DNA from: Bacteriovoracaceae bacterium UBA7317
GTDB taxonomy: Bacteria > Bdellovibrionota > Bacteriovoracia > Bacteriovoracales > Bacteriovoracaceae
DNA length: 5,881 nucleotides
Direction of reading: 5' to 3'
Assembly: GCA_002474345.1 (NCBI GenBank)
Contig: DKQD01000085.1
Coordinates: forward strand, 1-5,881
Shown here: positions 5,834 through 5,881 of the stretch, piece after piece
How positions within the stretch are numbered: position 1 is the first letter of the stretch
Layout: the number at the start of each line of letters is the position of its first letter
Notes under the pieces: generated by a model
What the model was told of the DNA's origin: nothing
What the model saw: only the letters and a program-made list of their open reading frames with translations
The model's database searches: none
Program-made: the position numbers and the translations under genes

Positions 5834-5881
5834 GTGGCCAAGAAAAAAGTAATAAAAAAAAAGAAAGCCAAAAAAGTAGCT
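5834..5881 (+). CDS. Start of a lysine-rich protein, truncated by the window edge
   Basis: The frame opens with a GTG at 5834, seven bases after the SD AAAGGA (5821-5826), and runs to the window end with no stop. The visible 16 residues are MAKKKVIKKKKAKKVA, ten of them lysine. Such starts occur in histone-H1-like nucleoid proteins and as basic extensions on many otherwise unrelated proteins, so the function cannot be read from this piece. The strong promoter, clear SD and unusual composition support a real gene. A TTG overlapping one base earlier in another frame hits a stop after a few codons, which supports the GTG. Confidence 0.65.
   Translation, partial: MAKKKVIKKKKAKKVA

Noticed and set aside
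1..5881. Mobile element, CRISPR array, toxin-antitoxin pair or defence system
   Set aside because: No transposase or integrase motifs, terminal repeats, regularly spaced direct repeats, or paired small toxin/antitoxin genes are visible; gene content is housekeeping plus envelope proteins.

Overview
The window is AT-rich bacterial DNA with tightly packed genes, purine-rich Shine-Dalgarno (SD) sites and sigma70-like promoters. Nothing in it is phage-like, transposon-like or CRISPR-like. The likely source is a free-living, Gram-negative-type bacterium, perhaps from the Bdellovibrionota / Bacteriovoracia. That guess rests on three things: the architecture of the HD-GYP protein, a small zinc-ribbon membrane protein of a kind I associate with those bacteria, and an isolated TadG-like protein. 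It is inference from remembered family resemblance, not a search result.

Left part (1-1561): the last codons of an upstream gene, possibly triosephosphate isomerase, run directly into secG, the small SecYEG translocon subunit. secG converges on a reverse-strand gene for an intact HD-GYP cyclic-di-GMP phosphodiesterase. The two stop codons share a TTAA, a 4-base tail-to-tail overlap.

Middle (1562-2869): two more reverse-strand genes lie upstream of the HD-GYP gene, in transcription order a small membrane protein with two CxxC knuckles and then ssb (single-stranded DNA-binding protein with a canonical DDIPF tip). Each has its own SD site. The 227-base gap upstream of ssb holds two perfect 14-bp palindromes whose centres are exactly 20 bp apart. 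That is the best candidate for an undescribed regulatory site here.

Right part (2870-5881): a 206-base divergent intergenic region carries a hairpin and a plausible promoter. It drives an 890-residue protein with a TadE/TadG-like N-terminal anchor and a very long extracytoplasmic part that I cannot assign to any known domain. After its stop, a strong TTGAAA-18-TATAAT promoter starts a new unit whose first 16 codons are mostly lysine; that gene runs off the window.

How the genes work together: secG and ssb are housekeeping genes, the HD-GYP enzyme is signalling, and the TadG-like and zinc-ribbon proteins are envelope proteins of unknown role. No single pathway joins them. Apart from the probable tpiA-secG pair, the genes look like separate transcription units. 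No gap exceeds 300 bases, and no tRNA or rRNA is visible.
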